Positions 60,727-64,000 of a stretch of DNA of 64,000 nucleotides are shown piece after piece (position 1 is the first letter of the stretch; each line of letters opens with the position of its first letter). The translations under genes were made by a program, and so were the position numbers. Where the stretch lies: NCBI RefSeq assembly GCF_011813015.1, contig NZ_QHLQ01000018.1, positions 18,766 through 82,765 of the forward strand. Direction: 5' to 3'. Origin of the DNA: Parasedimentitalea denitrificans. Lineage in GTDB: Bacteria > Pseudomonadota > Alphaproteobacteria > Rhodobacterales > Rhodobacteraceae. The notes under the pieces are model-generated. The model was not told the origin of the DNA. It made no database searches and saw nothing but the letters and a program-made list of their open reading frames with translations.

Positions 60727-61533
60727 ATGACCGAGAGCCCAAATAAATCCCATGGCCGCAAGGCCATTCGCCCGACACTAAAGCCACGCGAGCTGATGAC
60801 GGCGACGCCCGATCTGGTGGGCGTCTGGAAGGCCAAAATCCTGACCCTGTTCCCATCAGCATTCCCCGGTGTGTTGGGTGAAAGCCTGACTGGCAAGGCT
60901 CTGCAAGAGGGCTTGTGGCAGCTGGAAACAATAGACCTGCGCCAGTTTGGGCTGACCAAGCACCGCAACGTCGATGACACCCCAGCCGGTGGTGGCGCTG
61001 GCATGGTGCTGCGCCCCGACGTGTTGGGCAACGCCATTGAACACGCCATGGAGGGGGTCACCAGCAATCACCCGCTGATCTACCTGACCCCACGCGGTAA
61101 ACCTATGGATCAGGCGATGATGCAGAACCTGGCCCGGGCCGATGGCGTCACCCTGTTGTGCGGCCGGTTCGAAGGCGTCGATGAACGGGTGCTGGAGCAT
61201 TACAACATCCAAGAGGTCTCTCTGGGGGACTTTGTGATGACCGGCGGAGAGCTGGCAGCACAGGCGATGATTGATGCCACGGTACGACTGATCCCCGGTG
61301 TGTTGGGCAACCAGGCCTCAGCCGAGGAAGAGAGCTTTTCGTCAGGCCTGCTGGAACATCCACAATACACCCGCCCCGCCGAATGGAAGGAGCGCAAAAT
61401 TCCTGATGTTTTGATGTCTGGTCATCACGGCAATGTCGCCAAATGGCGACACCAGATGAGCGAAGAGATCACTCAGGAGCGGCGCCCCGATTTGTGGGAA
61501 GAGTATTGCCGCAAGAAAGATGAAAAACGCTGA
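60727..61533 (+). CDS. trmD: tRNA (guanine-N1)-methyltransferase
   Basis: The product is about 268 residues. After an N-terminal extension of about 38 residues it reads KILTLFPSAFPGVLGESLTGKALQEGLWQLETIDLRQFG, DDTPAGGGAGMVLRPDVLG, and the knotted SAM region LLCGRFEGVDERVLEHYNIQEVSLGDFVMTGGELAAQAMIDATVRLIPGVLGN. It methylates G37 of tRNA to prevent frameshifting. The ATG at 60727 is preferred over an upstream GTG-type frame at 60682. Confidence 0.95.
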   Translation: MTESPNKSHGRKAIRPTLKPRELMTATPDLVGVWKAKILTLFPSAFPGVLGESLTGKALQEGLWQLETIDLRQFGLTKHRNVDDTPAGGGAGMVLRPDVLGNAIEHAMEGVTSNHPLIYLTPRGKPMDQAMMQNLARADGVTLLCGRFEGVDERVLEHYNIQEVSLGDFVMTGGELAAQAMIDATVRLIPGVLGNQASAEEESFSSGLLEHPQYTRPAEWKERKIPDVLMSGHHGNVAKWRHQMSEEITQERRPDLWEEYCRKKDEKR

Positions 61534-61645
61534 TCTGACCCAAACATCTCGGTCCACTTTCATCGCCTATCGGCCAAGACGTTGCTGTCTCGCCCTAACC
61601 GTGTTTTAGTTCGCCTATACTCAATAAGACATAGGAGCATTACGC

Positions 61646-61981
61646 GTGGCTGGGAAATTCGAACTATACACCGACAAAGCAGGTGAATTCCGGTTCCGTC
61701 TAAAAGCGGGCAACGGCGAGAACATTATGGCCAGCGAAGGCTACAAGCAAAAGTCCAGCGCCGAAAACGGCATCGCATCGGTTCAGAAAAACGCCGGTGA
61801 TGACGCACGGTACGAGCGCAAAGAGACCTCATCAGGCAAGCACATGTTCAACCTGAAGGCCACCAATGGTCAGGTGATCGGCACATCGCAGAGCTATTCC
61901 AGTGCTTCGGGCCGCGACAACGGCATCGAGTCGGTTATGCGCAATGCGCCAGAAGCTAAGATTGACGATCAAACCGACTGA
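61646..61981 (+). CDS. DUF1508/YegP family protein
   Basis: The 111-residue product has two tandem YegP units: GKFELYTDKAGEFRFRLKAGNGENIMASEGYKQKSSAENGIASVQKNA and SSGKHMFNLKATNGQVIGTSQSYSSASGRDNGIESVMRNAP. It starts at a GTG (61646) with AGGAG upstream. The function of YegP proteins is unknown; structures suggest a small dimeric fold. Its end overlaps the kinase end by 13 bases on the other strand. Confidence 0.87.
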   Translation: MAGKFELYTDKAGEFRFRLKAGNGENIMASEGYKQKSSAENGIASVQKNAGDDARYERKETSSGKHMFNLKATNGQVIGTSQSYSSASGRDNGIESVMRNAPEAKIDDQTD

Positions 61982-62508
61982 TATCTAAGCACCTCTGCCG
62001 CAAGTGTCGGCAGATCAACCTGAGCCTCGGTATTCACCGTTATCAAGGCTCCCAGACCCAACGGATACCCACTGGCAAGCACGGCCATGTCTGCTGCCAG
62101 ATCCGCTGGGTCCCTGTCCTGATCAAGATGTCCGGGGTGCCTGGTTCGGTTCAAAAAACGAGTGGTCGCCATCTCTGGCGAGCACTCGCAATTGACCTCG
62201 ACGATCCGGTCGAAGTGCTTTTGTACCCACTGCGTTGGAGTTCCGGTATCTTGCAGCCCACAGCTTGGCCGCCAATGTGACACCAGAACAACCGCATCCA
62301 AATTCAGCGCACATTGTTGAAACAGTGTATCACTGATTTTGCTGAGCTCCCTGCGCTCATCCCGCGTTTCTGGGAACTGCTCTTCGTAGAGCTCCTCAAG
62401 AAAATCATCCTTGTCCAGCAGCGGCAGGTTCAGAAGCTCCGCCAATTGCCTGGCCACAGTGGTTTTCCCACTTGCCGGTAATCCGGTGACAACAACAGCT
62501 TGCTTCAA
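61969..62508 (-). CDS. P-loop kinase-like protein (AAA_33/shikimate-kinase type)
   Basis: The 179-residue product begins MKQAVVVTGLPASGKTTVARQLAELLNLPLLDKDDFLEEL, with the Walker A GLPASGKT at 9-16 and the next strand ending in LLDKDDF. A later SHWRPSCG and VNCECSPEMATTRFLNRTRHPGHLD with basic lid residues complete a small-molecule kinase layout. The substrate is unknown (a small metabolite or aminoglycoside-type). It ends overlapping YegP. Confidence 0.78.
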   Translation of the reverse strand: MKQAVVVTGLPASGKTTVARQLAELLNLPLLDKDDFLEELYEEQFPETRDERRELSKISDTLFQQCALNLDAVVLVSHWRPSCGLQDTGTPTQWVQKHFDRIVEVNCECSPEMATTRFLNRTRHPGHLDQDRDPADLAADMAVLASGYPLGLGALITVNTEAQVDLPTLAAEVLRYQSV

Positions 62509-62529
62509 TGAACCATCCCCTACCTGGTA

Positions 62530-62958
62530 TTAGCTTTCACCTGTCGGATACGCAGCGCCCTCATCCTGAGACCCCGCCGCAGCCGAGGCATGACGGTGGA
62601 CCCATTTCCAATCATCACCAATTTTGACCAATGACACCGTCCATCTGACCGGAACCGTCAGGCTCTCGCCGGCGATGTCCAGATGAATGTCCAGTGTCAC
62701 CGCAACGGTTGCCGCCGTACCGTGCACAGCGATGTCTTTCCACTTCCATGCAAACTGCTTGGCAGTCGCATCGCGGAAATTGCGTTCAAAAACGCCAGCG
62801 ACTTGGCTCCTCCCTGAACACAACTCATCCGCGCCGGTGCCGATTAAGGATATGCCCTCCCCCTCAACAAAGATCGCCATCAAGCGATCCAAATCTTTAG
62901 CGCAATACGCATCTGCGTATTCTTCAAGTGTTGCCATTATTGCATTATGGTCTGTCAA
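62530..62958 (-). CDS. SnoaL/DUF4440-like (NTF2-fold) protein
   Basis: The 142-residue product has MATLEEYADAYCAKDLDRLMAIFVEGEGISLIGTGADELCSGRSQVAGVFERNF and AWKWKDIAVHGTAATVAVTLDIHLDIAGESLTVPVRWTVSLVKIGDDWKWVHRHAS, the helix and curved sheet of the NTF2-like fold (calcium/calmodulin kinase association or SnoaL-like). Enzymatic role is unknown. The kinase gene is 21 bases downstream, so they may be co-transcribed. Confidence 0.8.
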   Translation of the reverse strand: MTDHNAIMATLEEYADAYCAKDLDRLMAIFVEGEGISLIGTGADELCSGRSQVAGVFERNFRDATAKQFAWKWKDIAVHGTAATVAVTLDIHLDIAGESLTVPVRWTVSLVKIGDDWKWVHRHASAAAGSQDEGAAYPTGES

Positions 62959-63084
62959 AGCGATCTCCTGCCCTCTGAATTTTAAGAGGTAGCCTACACT
63001 TTGATGGCAAACGCACCAGCCATAATTGATACTGGCGGGAACGGGGTTTTCTAGTCCAACTGGATCACAAACCTGTGCCGCATC

Positions 63085-63939
63085 CTATTTCGGCAATGCA
63101 ATCAAATCACAAACTCTTGGATACTCTGACTGCTTCAACGTGAATGGGCGCCCATCTGCATGGTGGACCTCATACCCCTTCTCTCGCAGAAGCGTAATTG
63201 GCGCATCAATATCCATACCTCTAATCGCATGAATTCTTGGGCTAAATTCAAACAACACGGCCCCGATCATTTTTTGACCCAGCAAGTCTGCCGCACCTTC
63301 GATCACTTCCGCCTCAAAGCCCTCTACATCGATCTTCAGTAACCCGATCGGTTCATTGATATGCTCTTTCCAAAAATCATCCAGTTTTTGAACCTTAATT
63401 GGAATATGTGAGACTTCCTTGCCCCTATTGTGCGGCCCCAGGCTGTGTATGCCGTGAGACTCGCGTTCAATCAGAGCTGTCTCTCCGTTAAAACTTGACA
63501 AAGCCATTTGGAAAGTTTGGATTTTCTCCAGCTTCCGAATTCGAATGTGATCCGTCAGGTTTGCATAATTCCCGGGATGAGGTTCGAAGGCAAAAACCGT
63601 ACTCGCATCGTTCGCAAAACTCCTGGCCGTAGCTCCACAGTTCGCACCGACATCCACAACGACCTTTCCACTGTAGTCGCAAATTTCCTTCAGGTTAGGC
63701 CAATTGTTTGTTGCCCCAAGTGCCTGCCCTTTCGCCAGCTTACTGATGCCTCTTGCTCGCCAAATGACAGGGGTCAGCGCATCGGCCTTTCTGTCGTATT
63801 TCAGAAGGGTAATCCCTTCCTGCTTGGCCATGTGACGTCTGATAACTTTGAGCGCAACGTTAAGAATTTTTCGGTTAGCAGCGTCCGCGACGTATCGTGC
63901 AATACGGCTTTGTTGCACAAATCGGTTGATGGGATTCAC
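63085..63939 (-). CDS. FkbM-family methyltransferase, 5' end formed by an IS end
   Basis: The frame gives up to 284 residues, with the SAM motif VVVDVGANCGATARSFA, AFEPHPGNYANL, ALIERESHGIHSLG and LLKIDVEGFEAEVIEGAADLL, a clear FkbM methyltransferase. It methylates hydroxyls, usually of sugars. The apparent GTG start at 63939 and its first 11 codons (MNPINRFVQQS) lie inside the IS element that starts at 63906, so the original 5' end is missing or beyond the element. The present product may be truncated or driven from the IS. Region 62959-63084 holds no gene. Confidence 0.8.
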   Translation of the reverse strand: MNPINRFVQQSRIARYVADAANRKILNVALKVIRRHMAKQEGITLLKYDRKADALTPVIWRARGISKLAKGQALGATNNWPNLKEICDYSGKVVVDVGANCGATARSFANDASTVFAFEPHPGNYANLTDHIRIRKLEKIQTFQMALSSFNGETALIERESHGIHSLGPHNRGKEVSHIPIKVQKLDDFWKEHINEPIGLLKIDVEGFEAEVIEGAADLLGQKMIGAVLFEFSPRIHAIRGMDIDAPITLLREKGYEVHHADGRPFTLKQSEYPRVCDLIALPK

Positions 63940-64000
63940 TGTATGAATCCAGCGTGATAGTTGGGGTTCATGAGCAGGTGGACACCGACGACTTACAAGA
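63906..64000. mobile_element. Left end of an IS5-type insertion sequence, cut by window edge
   Basis: The sequence GGCTTTGTTGCACAAATC from 63906 is the terminal inverted repeat that I recall for Rhodobacteraceae IS5-group elements, whose other end reads GATTTGTGCAACAAAGCC. It is followed by GGTTGATGGGATTCACTG and a transposase start at 63970. The element continues past the window, so its right end, target duplication and completeness are unknown. Confidence 0.85.
63970..64000 (+). CDS. IS5-family transposase, first residues only
   Basis: The frame starts with ATG at 63970 and encodes MSRWTPTTYK before the window ends. These residues match, from memory, the N-terminus of the IS5-group transposases of Rhodobacteraceae that continue with a WPAYNEALKRRGSLTIWFD-like segment. 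Only ten residues are visible, so the call leans on the adjoining terminal repeat. Confidence 0.7.
   Translation, partial: MSRWTPTTYK

Noticed and set aside
1..64000. tRNA, rRNA or CRISPR arrays
   Set aside because: I found no T-loop GGTTCGAATCC-like string in a cloverleaf context, no rRNA sequence and no regularly spaced repeats.

Overview
The window looks like chromosomal DNA from a marine alphaproteobacterium of the Rhodobacterales, most likely the Roseobacter group. The reasons are the era-rnc-lepB-acpS-pdxJ-DUF2062-rsh-rpoZ-folK gene order, a split F0 operon with b and b' subunits (atpI-B-E-b'-b), a (2S)-methylsuccinyl-CoA dehydrogenase of the ethylmalonyl-CoA pathway, an ffh to rpsP-rimM-trmD block, and the start of an IS5-type transposase that I recall from Rhodobacteraceae. 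Base and codon use is fairly GC-rich in most genes. Some small genes (33.3 kb and parts of 50.7-55.4 kb) are AT-richer.

Layout. 0-5.7 kb: a cut CDF transporter, a TauE/SafE permease, mcd, two lipoproteins (SGNH hydrolase, META domain), recO and DUF1491. 5.8-14 kb: a long minus-strand housekeeping block for ribosome and RNA processing, secretion, lipid carrier activation, vitamin B6 and (p)ppGpp. 14-23 kb: a NYN-domain protein, cytochrome c, ispH, a LysE exporter, rnhA, and a minus-strand operon of three tandem deformylase genes plus fmt and two small membrane proteins. The third deformylase copy has lost key catalytic residues. 23-29.5 kb: a glutathionyl-hydroquinone reductase, a degenerate receiver, cobC-cobD, an MltB-type transglycosylase and two YbjN paralogues, one frameshifted in a homopolymer. 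29.6-33 kb: smc. 33-40.8 kb: an aminotransferase divergent from a FadR-type regulator, a membrane adenylyl cyclase divergent from a periplasmic binding protein, and a fluoroacetate-dehalogenase-like enzyme. 40.9-43.6 kb: F0 ATP synthase. 43.7-47.6 kb: two DMT transporters around an ArsR-like regulator, and LysR next to azoR. 48-50.6 kb: a prolyl-tRNA editing protein and an EF-G-like protein with a shortened G domain. 50.6-55.4 kb: an accessory stretch of small secreted or membrane proteins with degraded repeats of one gene's 5' end. 55.5-61.5 kb: ffh, then an overlapping chain (NIPSNAP, two GNATs, chorismate mutase), rpsP, bluB, a 51-aa gene, rimM and trmD. 61.6-64 kb: YegP-like protein, P-loop kinase, SnoaL-like protein, and an FkbM methyltransferase whose 5' end is replaced by an IS5-type end running off the window.

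How the genes work together. Most of the window is core translation (ffh, rpsP, rimM, trmD, fmt, def, era, rnc), energy (F0) and chromosome maintenance (smc, recO). bluB with cobC/cobD supports B12 assembly. mcd shows acetyl-CoA assimilation by the ethylmalonyl-CoA route, which needs B12-dependent mutases. I see no CRISPR array, prophage, rRNA or tRNA. I did not find a complete, clearly new multi-gene system. The strongest leads are the inactive-looking deformylase, the cyclase/binding-protein pair together with a CRP-like site, the frameshifted YbjN, the truncated repeat family at 51.7-54.9 kb, and the hairpin over the start of the 33.3-kb gene.
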